NCBI RefSeq assembly: GCF_021462405.1
Contig: NZ_JAKEDU010000007.1
Location: 1-64,000 of the forward strand
DNA: 64,000 bases
From: Thermus tengchongensis
Lineage (GTDB): Bacteria > Deinococcota > Deinococci > Deinococcales > Thermaceae
Reading direction: 5' to 3'
The position numbers and the translations under genes were made by a program. The notes below the pieces were generated by a model, which had not been told where the DNA came from, did not search any database, and saw nothing but the letters and a program-made list of their open reading frames with translations. Positions 17,995-27,189 of the stretch are shown in pieces (position 1 is the stretch's first letter; every line of letters begins with the position of its first letter).

Positions 17995-19728
17995 ATGACC
18001 GAGGAGAAAAAGCTTTGGCAAAAGGGTGGCGGCTGGCTTTTGGAGGCACCGGAGCGGGTCTACACCCCCGAGGACTTCGACGAGAGCGTCAAGGAGATCG
18101 CCCGCACCACCCGCACCTTCGTGGAGAAGGAGGTGCTTCCCCTCCTGGAGCGCATGGAGCACGGGGAGCTGGAGCTGAACGTGCCCCTCATGCGCAAGGC
18201 AGGGGAGCTTGGGCTTCTTGGCATCGACGTCCCCGAGGAATACGGGGGCCTGGACCTGCCCAAGGTGATCTCCACGGTGGTGGCGGAGGAGCTTTCCGGC
18301 TCGGGGGGTTTTTCCGTCACCTACGGGGCCCACACCTCCATCGGCACGCTGCCTTTGGTCTACTTCGGCACCGAGGAGCAGAAGCGGAAGTACCTCCCCA
18401 AGCTGGCCAGCGGGGAGTGGATCGCCGCCTACTGCCTCACGGAGCCGGGTTCGGGCTCGGACGCCCTTTCCGCCAAGACCCGGGCCACCCTTTCGGAGGA
18501 CGGCCGGCACTACATCCTGAACGGGGTCAAGCAGTGGATCTCTAACGCCGGCTTCGCCCACCTCTTCACCGTCTTCGCCAAGGTGGATGGGGAGCACTTC
18601 ACCGCCTTCCTGGTGGAGCGGGATACCCCCGGGCTCTCCTTTGGTCCCGAGGAGAAGAAGATGGGCATCAAGGCCTCCAGCACCCGCCAGGTGATCCTGG
18701 AGGATGTGAAAGTGCCCGTGGAGAACGTCCTGGGGGAGATCGGCAAGGGGCACAAGATCGCCTTCAACGTCCTCAACGTGGGCCGCTACAAGCTGGGGGC
18801 GGGGGCGGTGGGCGGGGCCAAAAGGGCCTTGGAGCTTTCCGCCAAGTACGCCAAGGAGCGCCACCAGTTCGGCCGCCCCATCGGAAGCTTCGGCCTCATC
18901 AAGCAGAAGCTCGGGGAGATGGCCTCCCGCATCTACGCCGCCGAAAGCGCCGTCTACCGCACCGTGGGCCTGATCGACGAGGCCTTGGTGGGCAAGAAGG
19001 GCCCTGAGGCGGTGATGGCGGGCATTGAGGAGTACGCGGTGGAGGCCAGCATCATCAAGGTGCTGGGCTCCGAGGTCCTCTCCTATGTGGTGGACGAGGG
19101 GGTGCAGATCCACGGGGGCTACGGCTACTCCCAGGAATACCCCATCGAGCGGGCCTACCGGGACGCCCGCATCAACCGCATCTTTGAGGGCACCAACGAG
19201 ATCAACCGCCTCCTCATCCCCGGCATGCTCCTCAGGCGGGCCCTCAAGGGGCAGCTTCCCCTCTTCCAGGCGGCCATGCGGCTCCAGAAGGAGCTTTTGG
19301 AGCCCTCCTTTGAGGAGCCCGAGGACCTCGAGCTCCACCAGATCGCGGGCCTTAAGAAGCTCGCCCTCATGGTGGCGGGCCTGGCGGCCCAGAAGTACGG
19401 GCAAAAGGTGGAGGAGGAGCAGGAGGTCCTGGCGGCGGCGGCGGATATCCTCATCGACGCCTACGCCGCGGAAAGCGCCCTCCTCCGCGCCCGGAGGCTT
19501 GGGAGCGTGGCCCAGGCCATGGCCCGGCTCTACCTGCTCCAGGCCCTGGACCGGGCCCAGGTGGGGGCGCTTTCCGTGCTTCCCCGGCTGGTGGAGGGGG
19601 ACGAGGCCCGGGTGGTCTACTCCGCGGCCCGCAGGCTCACCAAGCACGAGCCCGCCGACCTGGTGGCCTTGAGGCGGGAGGTGGCGGAGGCGGTCCTCGA
19701 GGCCGAGGGCTACCCCATCCCCCGCTAG
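17995..19728 (+). CDS. fadE: Acyl-CoA dehydrogenase, long form
   Basis: This 577-residue FAD enzyme makes the first oxidation of acyl-CoA. The core (about residues 30-420) has [14 protein letters not shown] and [17 protein letters not shown] for FAD and substrate binding, and the base Glu in [12 protein letters not shown]. The extra 150-residue C-terminal helical domain is like that of very-long-chain dehydrogenases, as in Bacillus FadE. ATG 17995 follows AAGGAGGCCAAG; upstream in-frame codons lie inside fadA. Electrons should pass to the electron-transfer flavoprotein encoded at 40-42 kb. A strong hairpin terminator follows. Confidence 0.95.
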   Translation: MTEEKKLWQKGGGWLLEAPERVYTPEDFDESVKEIARTTRTFVEKEVLPLLERMEHGELELNVPLMRKAGELGLLGIDVPEEYGGLDLPKVISTVVAEELSGSGGFSVTYGAHTSIGTLPLVYFGTEEQKRKYLPKLASGEWIAAYCLTEPGSGSDALSAKTRATLSEDGRHYILNGVKQWISNAGFAHLFTVFAKVDGEHFTAFLVERDTPGLSFGPEEKKMGIKASSTRQVILEDVKVPVENVLGEIGKGHKIAFNVLNVGRYKLGAGAVGGAKRALELSAKYAKERHQFGRPIGSFGLIKQKLGEMASRIYAAESAVYRTVGLIDEALVGKKGPEAVMAGIEEYAVEASIIKVLGSEVLSYVVDEGVQIHGGYGYSQEYPIERAYRDARINRIFEGTNEINRLLIPGMLLRRALKGQLPLFQAAMRLQKELLEPSFEEPEDLELHQIAGLKKLALMVAGLAAQKYGQKVEEEQEVLAAAADILIDAYAAESALLRARRLGSVAQAMARLYLLQALDRAQVGALSVLPRLVEGDEARVVYSAARRLTKHEPADLVALRREVAEAVLEAEGYPIPR

Positions 19729-19742
19729 AGGGTAAATGGCAG

Positions 19743-19770
19743 GACCCCCAGGGCGTCCCGGGGGTCTTTT
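19743..19770 (+). terminator. Terminator of fad operon
   Basis: GACCCCC-A-GGG (19743-19753), loop CGT and CCCGGGGGTC (19757-19766) form a stem with one bulged A, followed by TTTT. It sits 14 bases after the fadE stop and ends the fad operon before convergent cysS. Confidence 0.85.
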
Positions 19771-19783
19771 CTTGGTTGGGCGT

Positions 19784-21229
19784 CTAGGCCATCTCTAGAC
19801 GCCACTTAGGACCTTCCTTGGTGTCCTCCACGATGATGCCCAAGGATTTGAGCCTTTCCCGGATCAGGTCGCTTTTGGCGTAATCCTTGGCCCGCCGGGC
19901 CTCTTCCCGGAGTTCCAGTAGAAGAGTCACTAACCCCTCCAGAAGGGGTCCGGAAACCTTCTCCTCCAGAACCCTTTCCGGGAAGAGCCCCAGGATGCCT
20001 TCCCCCAGGGTGTGGAAGACCTGGGCGGTGCGCCTTAGGGTGTCCCCCTTGGCCTCGGGGAGGAGCCTGTTCAGCTCGGGGAGGAAGGTGAAAAAGGCGG
20101 CTAGGGCCTCCGGGGTGCTGAGGTCGTTCTCTATGGCCTCCAGGAAGTCCTTTTCCAGAGCGTCCAGCGCCCTTTCCAGCTCCGGGGTGGTGCCCGGGCT
20201 TGCCGTCTTCAGATGGGTTCGGACCTCGCGGTAGGCGGTAAGAAGCCGGGTATACCCCCGCTTGGCCGCCTCGAGGCCCTCCCAGGTGAAGTCCATGGGG
20301 CTCCGGTAGTGGGTCTGGAGGAGGTAAAAGCGGAGGGCCATGGGCTCGTGGGCCTTAAGGAGGTCGTGGAGGAGGACCAGGTTCCCCGTGCTCTTGGCCA
20401 TCTTTTCCCCTTCCAGAAGCACGTGGTTGTGGTGCATCCAGTGGCGGGCGAAGCGGTAGCCCGCGGCCTCCGCCTGGGCGATCTCGCACTCGTGGTGGGG
20501 GAACTGCAGGTCGATGCCCCCGGCGTGGATGTCAAACCCTTCCCCCAGGTACTTGAGGCTCATGGCGGTGCACTCGATGTGCCAGCCGGGGTAGCCCTCC
20601 CCCCAGGGGCTCTTCCAGCGCATGAGGTGGCCGGGTTCGGCAGCCTTCCAGAGGGCGAAGTCCAGGGGGTCTTCCTTCTCCTCCCGCACCTCCACCCGGG
20701 CCCCCGCCCTAAGCTCCTCCAGGCGCTTGCCGGAAAGCTTCCCGTACTCGGGGAAGGCCCGCACCCGGAAGTAGACGCTACCCTTGCGCTCGTAGGCGAA
20801 GCCAAGCTTTAAAAGCCTTTCCGTGAGCTCAATCTGCTCGGGGATGTGGCCCGAGGCGCGGGGGGCGATGGAAGGCCTCAGGACGTTCAGGGCGGTGATG
20901 GCGTCGAAGTAGCTCCAGGTGTACTTCTCCGCTACCTCCATGGGCTCCAGCTGCTCCAGCTTGGCCCGTTTGAGGATCTTGTCCTCCCCTTGGTCGGCGT
21001 CGTCAGTGAGGTGGCCCACGTCGGTGATGTTGGAAACGAAGCGCACCTTGTAACCCATGTGCAGGAAGTAGCGGCGCAGGACATCGTAAACGATGGGCCC
21101 CCGGGCGTGGCCCAAGTGGGGGTCGGAGTAGACGGTGGGGCCGCACACGTAGATGCCCACGTGCCCCGGGGTGGCGGGGATGAAGTCCACCTTCGCGCGC
21201 TGCAGGGTATCGTAGATGCGCAGGCCCAT
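19784..21229 (-). CDS. cysS: Cysteinyl-tRNA synthetase
   Basis: This 481-residue class I synthetase charges tRNA-Cys. [17 protein letters not shown] contains the zinc-binding Cys and the HIGH-type motif (HLGH); the KMSKS motif reads KMAKS in [33 protein letters not shown] supplies further zinc ligands, and the C-terminal DALR-type helical domain follows. I chose ATG 21229, which opens directly into GLRIYDTLQ; the frame stays open far upstream but only antisense to hslO. TATAAT sits six bases before this ATG, so the message is probably leaderless. Confidence 0.96.
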   Translation of the reverse strand: MGLRIYDTLQRAKVDFIPATPGHVGIYVCGPTVYSDPHLGHARGPIVYDVLRRYFLHMGYKVRFVSNITDVGHLTDDADQGEDKILKRAKLEQLEPMEVAEKYTWSYFDAITALNVLRPSIAPRASGHIPEQIELTERLLKLGFAYERKGSVYFRVRAFPEYGKLSGKRLEELRAGARVEVREEKEDPLDFALWKAAEPGHLMRWKSPWGEGYPGWHIECTAMSLKYLGEGFDIHAGGIDLQFPHHECEIAQAEAAGYRFARHWMHHNHVLLEGEKMAKSTGNLVLLHDLLKAHEPMALRFYLLQTHYRSPMDFTWEGLEAAKRGYTRLLTAYREVRTHLKTASPGTTPELERALDALEKDFLEAIENDLSTPEALAAFFTFLPELNRLLPEAKGDTLRRTAQVFHTLGEGILGLFPERVLEEKVSGPLLEGLVTLLLELREEARRAKDYAKSDLIRERLKSLGIIVEDTKEGPKWRLEMA

Positions 21230-21235
21230 AGGGCG

Positions 21236-21241
21236 ATTATA
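21236..21241 (-). promoter_or_regulatory. -10 box of cysS
   Basis: A perfect TATAAT on the minus strand ends six bases before the cysS ATG, as for leaderless mRNA. It shares a 36-base gap with the hslO promoter. Confidence 0.55.
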
Positions 21242-21251
21242 GGCCCCGTGG

Positions 21252-21257
21252 CATAAT
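21252..21257 (+). promoter_or_regulatory. -10 box of hslO
   Basis: CATAAT on the plus strand ends eight bases before the hslO ATG at 21266, consistent with a leaderless or nearly leaderless transcript. It is divergent from the cysS -10 only ten bases away. Confidence 0.45.
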
Positions 21258-21265
21258 GGCAGGGT

Positions 21266-22291
21266 ATGGGAAGGATCCTGAGGGGCCTGGCGGGGGAGGG
21301 CCACCTGCGGGTAGTGGCGGCGGAAACTTCGGATGTGGCGGAAGAGGCCCGCAGGCGGCACGGCCTTTCCCCCACGGCCACCGCCGCCCTGGGCCGGGCC
21401 ATGACCGGGGCCTTGCTGCTGGCCCAGCTTCTCCTGAAGACGCCCAAGGAGCGGATTACCCTGCGCCTCGAGGGCACCGGGCCCCTGGGGGGGCTTCTGG
21501 CGGAGGCGGACCCCCAGGGAAACGTGCGGGGTTACGTGCAGAACCCTCAGGCCGAGGTGCCCCTGCGCCCTGACGGCAAGCTCAACGTGGGCGAGTTGGT
21601 GGGCGCCGGGGTCTTGCGGGTGGACCGGAGCCTCCCGAACGGGGAGATCTACTCCAGCACGGTGCCCCTGGTCTCCGGGGAGATCGCCGAGGACCTGGCC
21701 CACTACCTCTGGCAGTCGGAGCAGATCCCCTCCGCGGTCCTCCTGGGGGTGCGGGTGAAGGGGGAAGGGGAGGTGGAGGTGGCGGGGGGCGTGGCGGTCC
21801 AGGTGATGCCGGAGGCCCCGGAAGAGGTGCTGCATCGCCTGGAGGCCAACCTTTCGGGCCTGGCGGGCCTCACGCCCCTCCTCAAGGAAAGGGGTTTGGA
21901 GGGCACCCTGGAGGTGCTCCTAGCGGGGCTTGGGTTTGAGCGCACGGACCTCCGGGCCCTGGGCTACGCCCTGAACGAGATCCCTGCCCGCTTCCGCTGC
22001 CGTTGCAGCCGGGAGAAGGCCCTCGAGGCCCTGGTCTTCTTCACCCCCGAGGAGCGGGAGGACATGATCGTCAAAGACGGCGGGGCGGAGGTGGTCTGCC
22101 ACTGGTGCGGCGAGGTCTACCGCTTTTCCCCGGAGGAGATCCGCTCCTTGGTGGCCGAGGTGCGTTGCCCCGACTGCGGTACCCTCTGGCTTTACCCACG
22201 GGCGGATGGCACCCTCTTCCGCATCGAAGGGGACACCTGCCGCTGTGGGCGTAAGGTGGAAATTCCTTCGGAAAAAAGGGCCCAGGCCTGA
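21266..22291 (+). CDS. hslO: Hsp33 redox chaperone with extra Cys module
   Basis: This 341-residue protein holds unfolded proteins when its zinc centre is oxidised. The standard fold covers residues 1-295, ending in the Hsp33 zinc switch Cys245-x-Cys247 ... Cys278-x2-Cys281 (FRCRCSREKAL and VCHWCGEVYRF). Typical Hsp33 proteins end near residue 290-300. Here another 45 residues follow with CPDC (301, 304) and CRC (325, 327), a second four-Cys set in mirrored order. This looks like an added zinc ribbon, possibly a second redox switch. The gene begins a likely operon with uspA (12-base gap) and the antiporter gene. Confidence 0.92.
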   Translation: MGRILRGLAGEGHLRVVAAETSDVAEEARRRHGLSPTATAALGRAMTGALLLAQLLLKTPKERITLRLEGTGPLGGLLAEADPQGNVRGYVQNPQAEVPLRPDGKLNVGELVGAGVLRVDRSLPNGEIYSSTVPLVSGEIAEDLAHYLWQSEQIPSAVLLGVRVKGEGEVEVAGGVAVQVMPEAPEEVLHRLEANLSGLAGLTPLLKERGLEGTLEVLLAGLGFERTDLRALGYALNEIPARFRCRCSREKALEALVFFTPEEREDMIVKDGGAEVVCHWCGEVYRFSPEEIRSLVAEVRCPDCGTLWLYPRADGTLFRIEGDTCRCGRKVEIPSEKRAQA

Positions 22292-22303
22292 TAAGCTTGA
22301 GGC

Positions 22304-22717
22304 ATGTTCAAGACCATCCTTTTGGCCTACGATGGATCGGACCACGCCAAGCGGGCGGCAGAAGTGGCCAAGGCAGAGGCTCTGGCCCATGGGGCCAGGC
22401 TGGTGGTGGTTCACGTCTACGAGCCCGTGCCCGACTACCTGGGGGAGCCCTTCTTCCAGGAGGCCTTGAAGCGGCGGTTGGAGCGGGCGGAAAAGGTCCT
22501 GGCCGAGGCGGTGGCCCTTACCGAGGTCCCCAGGGAGGATGCCCTTCTCCTCGAGGGCCGCCCGGCGGAGGCCATCCTGGAAGCCGCCATTGGGGAGAAG
22601 GCCGACCTCATCGTCATGGGTACCCGGGGCCTGGGGGCCATCGGGAGCCTCTTCCTGGGTAGCCAAAGCCAAAAGGTGGTGGCGGAAGCCCCCTGCCCTG
22701 TCCTACTGGTGCGCTAA
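22304..22717 (+). CDS. Universal stress protein UspA family
   Basis: This 137-residue soluble protein has the UspA alpha/beta fold: ILLAYDGSDHAKRAAEVA at the start and GTRGLGAIGSLFLGSQSQKVV near the end, the G-x2-G-x9-G pattern that binds ATP. Its role is in stress survival and is not more exactly known. The gene lies 12 bases after hslO and 33 bases before the antiporter gene, suggesting one stress-linked operon with a redox chaperone and an ion antiporter. Confidence 0.92.
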   Translation: MFKTILLAYDGSDHAKRAAEVAKAEALAHGARLVVVHVYEPVPDYLGEPFFQEALKRRLERAEKVLAEAVALTEVPREDALLLEGRPAEAILEAAIGEKADLIVMGTRGLGAIGSLFLGSQSQKVVAEAPCPVLLVR

Positions 22718-22750
22718 GGGGCCTGCCCCGGCACCTTAGAGAGGTTGCGC

Positions 22751-24280
22751 TTGGCAGGGGTCTTCCTCCTGGCCTTTGTCTCCGGGGTCCTGGCGGTGCG
22801 CCTGGGCCTGCCGGCCTTTTTGGGCTACCTGGCGGTGGGGGTTCTCCTGGGGCTTGGGGGCTTCCCGGGAGACCGGCTCTTGGACCTCTTCGCCGATTTG
22901 GGGGTCTACCTCCTCCTCTTCACCGTGGGCCTGGGCCTGCGGTTGGAGCGCCTTTTCCGCAGGGAGGTTCTGGGCACCGGGGCCCTCCAGCTCCTCCTCC
23001 TCCCCCCCTTCCTCCTCCTTCTCTACCTCCTGGGCCTGGCCCAAAACCCCCTGGCCCTCCTGGTCCTGACCGTGGCCCTTATCAACCCCAGCACCGTGCT
23101 CCTGGCCCGGGTGCTCCAGGGCAGGGGGGAGCTTGCCGCCCTTCACGGGCAGATGGCCCTGGGGATCTCCGTCTTCCTGGACGTGGCCTCCCTGGCCCTT
23201 TTGATCCTGGTGGGGTTCCAGGGGGCGGGGCCATCCGGGTTTTTGGTCCTTCTCTTTCCCCTGCTGAGGCCCCTTTTGGTCCGCCTGTTCGCCTTGGCCC
23301 AGGGGGCCGAGCTGAAGCTTCTCTTGGGGGTAGCCCTGGCCCTGCTGGGGGCGGAGGCGGCTCGCCTCCTGGGGGCTCCGGAGGCCCTGGGGGCCCTCTT
23401 CATGGGCTTGGGCCTCGCCCGTCATCCCGGGGCGGGGGAGGTGGCGGAGAGGCTTTGGGCCTTGCGGGAGATCTTTCTGCTGGGCTTTTTCGTCAAGGCG
23501 GGGATGGTGGTGGGGCCGGACGGGGTGTTCGCCGGCCTCCTCCTCCTTCTCTTTCTCCTCCTCAAGCCCCTTTCCCTCTTTCTGCCCCTGGTGCGCCAGG
23601 GCTTCCGGGCCCGCACGGCTTTCTTGGTGGGGCTGGGCCTCGCCACCTACTCCGAGTTCGCCCTGGTGGCCGCGGGGGTTCTTCAGGCCTTGGGCTATAT
23701 GACGGAGCAAGGGGTGGGGGCGGTGGCCCTGGCGGTGGGGGGCTCCTTCCTCCTGGCTGCCCCCTTGTTGCAGCGGGCCCACCGCCTCTACGAGGCCTGG
23801 AAGCCCTGGCTTGCCCGCCTGGAGCGCCCCGGCCTTCACCCCGACGAGGAGCCCCAGGGGGCCTTGGGGGCGAGGTGGCTGGTGGTGGGCATGGGGCGCA
23901 CCGGGGCTGCGGCCTACCGCTTCTTAGTGGAAAGGGGAGAAGCGGTGTTGGGCCTGGACAGCGACCCCTCCAAGGTGGAGTACCACACGGCCAAGGGGCG
24001 GCGGGTTCTCTACGGGGACGCGGAGGACCCGGCCCTTTGGGAGGGGCTGGACCTCACGGGGGTCCGGGGGGTGATCCTGGCCCTCCCCGACCTGGAGGCC
24101 CGCCTGCGGGCCACCCGCGCCCTTCGGCAGAGGGGCTTCCGTGGGGTGGTGGGGGCGGTTAGCTATGCCCGGGAGGAGGACGCCCCCCTTAAGGAGGCCG
24201 GGGTGGACGTGATTTTCCACCCCTTGCTGGAAGCGGGTGAGCGCCTTGCCGAGCGGGTTTTGCAAGAAGGCGAGGCCTAG
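22751..24280 (+). CDS. CPA2 monovalent cation:proton antiporter with TrkA-N domain
   Basis: This 509-residue protein has about twelve membrane helices (residues 1-355) of the Na+/H+ exchanger fold, including TVALINPSTVLLARVL in the transport core, followed by a cytosolic TrkA-N nucleotide-binding domain (LVVGMGRTGAAAYRFLVERG, then LGLDSDPSKVEY and YGDAEDPALWEGL). This is the KefB/KefC/YbaL-type layout; K+ or Na+ exchange controlled by NAD(H) or a nucleotide is likely. I prefer TTG 22751, six bases after GAGAGG; TTG 22745 would leave no spacing. Neighbouring uspA and hslO suggest a stress role. Confidence 0.87.
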   Translation: MAGVFLLAFVSGVLAVRLGLPAFLGYLAVGVLLGLGGFPGDRLLDLFADLGVYLLLFTVGLGLRLERLFRREVLGTGALQLLLLPPFLLLLYLLGLAQNPLALLVLTVALINPSTVLLARVLQGRGELAALHGQMALGISVFLDVASLALLILVGFQGAGPSGFLVLLFPLLRPLLVRLFALAQGAELKLLLGVALALLGAEAARLLGAPEALGALFMGLGLARHPGAGEVAERLWALREIFLLGFFVKAGMVVGPDGVFAGLLLLLFLLLKPLSLFLPLVRQGFRARTAFLVGLGLATYSEFALVAAGVLQALGYMTEQGVGAVALAVGGSFLLAAPLLQRAHRLYEAWKPWLARLERPGLHPDEEPQGALGARWLVVGMGRTGAAAYRFLVERGEAVLGLDSDPSKVEYHTAKGRRVLYGDAEDPALWEGLDLTGVRGVILALPDLEARLRATRALRQRGFRGVVGAVSYAREEDAPLKEAGVDVIFHPLLEAGERLAERVLQEGEA

Positions 24281-24286
24281 GGATAA

Positions 24287-25576
<1,290 letters not shown>

Positions 25577-25580
25577 CGGG

Positions 25581-25610
25581 GAGATAAAGCACAAGTCCGT
25601 GAAATCGTGA
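25581..25610 (+). repeat. 30-bp intergenic element, copy 1
   Basis: Starting five bases after a stop codon, this element begins GAGATA, has GCAC at 25589-25592 and ends GTGAAATCGTGA. The last part overlaps a tandem CGTGAAAT CGTGAAAT (25598-25613). The second copy at 63006-63035 matches at 24 of 30 positions, and both have ATGCGC a little downstream. Function unknown; a regulator site or small mobile repeat is possible. Confidence 0.5.
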
Positions 25611-25628
25611 AATAATGCGCATGAAGAC

Positions 25629-25654
25629 GGGCCCTCCGCATTGGCGGAGGGCCC
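25629..25654. terminator. Hairpin between convergent genes
   Basis: GGGCCCTCCGC (25629-25639) and its exact complement GCGGAGGGCCC (25644-25654) form an 11-bp stem with a 4-base loop, lying between the convergent PLP enzyme and aminopeptidase genes. There is no strong T-run on either side, but position and stability fit a two-way terminator. Confidence 0.6.
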
Positions 25655-25723
25655 CGGTATCGGCTTGGTGCCCTTTTGCGCTGGGCTTTCCCCTGAGGGC
25701 CATGCCCCCTCCATGGGGTGGGA

Positions 25724-26950
25724 TCAGATCACCCAAAGCCCCTGGCGCATGAGGGGTACCCGGGTGCCGTCCGGGTAGAGCCCGTCCACGTCCACCTCTT
25801 CCGAGCCGATCATCCAGTCGATGTGCACCAGGCTCTCGTTGCCTCCACGGCTGCGGAAGGCCTCGCCGCTGGGGCGGCCCTCGAGGTTCTCGGCATAGGC
25901 CTGGCCGAAGGCGATGTGGCTGGCGGCGTTTTCGTCAAAAAGGGTGTCGAAGAAGACCAAACCCGTTTGGGCGATGGGGTTGTCCGCCGCCACCAGGGCC
26001 ACCTCCCCCAGGCGCCTGGCCCCCTCGTCGGTGGCCAGGACCTTGAGAAGCACCTCCTCGCCCTTTTCCGCCCCCACCTCCACCGCGTACCCCTTTTCAA
26101 ACCGGGCCCAGAGGCCCTCCACCAGTTGCCCCCCTAGGGCCAGGGGCCGGGTGGAGCGCACCACCCCCTCCACCCGCTCCCGGTGGGGGGCGGTGAAGAC
26201 CTCCTCCGTGGGCAGGTTGGGGTTGCAGAGGAGGCCCTTTTTGGTGGGGGTGGCCCCGCCTTGCCAGAGGTGGCCCTCCGCCAAGCCCACCACCAGGTCC
26301 GTGCCCGGGCCCCGGAAGTGGAGGGCGTGGAAGCGCCGCTCGTTCAAGTAGGCCACCTTTTGGTGGAGGTTGCGGTTGTGGGCCTCCCAGGCGGCCACGG
26401 GGTCTTCGGCATCCGCCCGGGTGGCCTGGAAGATGGCCTGCCAGAGCCTGGCCACTGCTTCCTCCTCGGGAAGGCCGGGGAAGACCGCTTTGGCCCAGCC
26501 AGGGTGGGCGTAGGGCACGATGGTCCAGTTGGTGACGAACTGGCTGATGGCCTCCAGCGCGGGTTTGTAGGCTCGGCTCTGCGCCTGTTGCGCCCGGCCG
26601 ATGCGCTCGGGGGGCAGGCCCTCCAAGGCCTTGGGGTCGTTGCCGGAAACCGCCAGACGGGCCGCCCCTTCGCGGAAGGCCTTGGCCATGCCCTCGTAGA
26701 GCCAGGCTGGGGCTTTGTCCAGGCCTTCCTCGGGCGCCAGGGAGAGCCGCTTACGGGCTATCGCGTTGTCCCCGTAGATGACCGTGAAGAGGCTGGCCCC
26801 GTGTCCATATGCTTTTTCCGCTAGAAGGCGGACAAAGTCCACCGCCTCGATGGGGGCGGTGGCGATGACCTCCTGCCCCTTCTCCAGGTTTAGCCCCACG
26901 CGGATGGCCAGCTCGGCCAGCTTCTCTAGGTTTTCCTGAAAGGCGCTCAC
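25724..26950 (-). CDS. Aminopeptidase T (M29 family)
   Basis: This 408-residue metallo-aminopeptidase has the same length and nearly the same sequence, as I remember it, as aminopeptidase T of Thermus aquaticus. Recognisable segments include FQENLEKLAELAIRVGLNLE at the start, metal-ligand regions GLAEGHLWQGGATPTKKG and FFDTLFDENAASHIAFG, and the end VHIDWMIGSEEVDVDG. It removes N-terminal residues from peptides in the cytosol using cobalt or zinc. I chose GTG 26950, matching that known N-terminus; a longer frame to 26986 adds only unconserved residues. Confidence 0.95.
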   Translation of the reverse strand: MSAFQENLEKLAELAIRVGLNLEKGQEVIATAPIEAVDFVRLLAEKAYGHGASLFTVIYGDNAIARKRLSLAPEEGLDKAPAWLYEGMAKAFREGAARLAVSGNDPKALEGLPPERIGRAQQAQSRAYKPALEAISQFVTNWTIVPYAHPGWAKAVFPGLPEEEAVARLWQAIFQATRADAEDPVAAWEAHNRNLHQKVAYLNERRFHALHFRGPGTDLVVGLAEGHLWQGGATPTKKGLLCNPNLPTEEVFTAPHRERVEGVVRSTRPLALGGQLVEGLWARFEKGYAVEVGAEKGEEVLLKVLATDEGARRLGEVALVAADNPIAQTGLVFFDTLFDENAASHIAFGQAYAENLEGRPSGEAFRSRGGNESLVHIDWMIGSEEVDVDGLYPDGTRVPLMRQGLWVI

Positions 26951-26982
26951 GCCCCCAAGTCTTGCCTCCCGGGGAGCTTCCG

Positions 26983-27120
26983 TCAAGCCTTGGGACAGCT
27001 TCGGGGCCTTCCCAGGAGGAGGGCAAGGCCGGCCAAAAGCAGGAGGAAAGGCCGGTAGCTTTCCCAGAGGAAAGCCGCCGCCACCAGGAAGAGGGCGAGG
27101 AGGTACCGCCAGGCGGACAT
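26983..27120 (-). CDS. Small membrane peptide, 45 residues
   Basis: An ATG at 27120 opens a 45-codon frame. It starts MSAWRYLLALFLVAAAFLW, then ESYRP, then FLLLLAGLALLLG, and closes with a basic tail GRPRSCPKA. Two hydrophobic stretches separated by a short polar turn suggest a helical hairpin in the membrane. No strong ribosome site is visible. It is on the same strand as, and 33 bases upstream of, the aminopeptidase gene, and divergent from nifJ. The composition looks protein-like, but conservation cannot be tested here. Confidence 0.5.
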   Translation of the reverse strand: MSAWRYLLALFLVAAAFLWESYRPFLLLLAGLALLLGRPRSCPKA

Positions 27121-27189
27121 GTGGCCATGCTACTACAAGGGGACATTTTTCACCCGCGGGAGGGTTAAGGTGGGGAAGAGGTGAAGCCT

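Noticed and set aside
21230-21835. Longer N-terminus for CysS
   Set aside because: The upstream part overlaps hslO in antisense and a clean -10 precedes the standard ATG.
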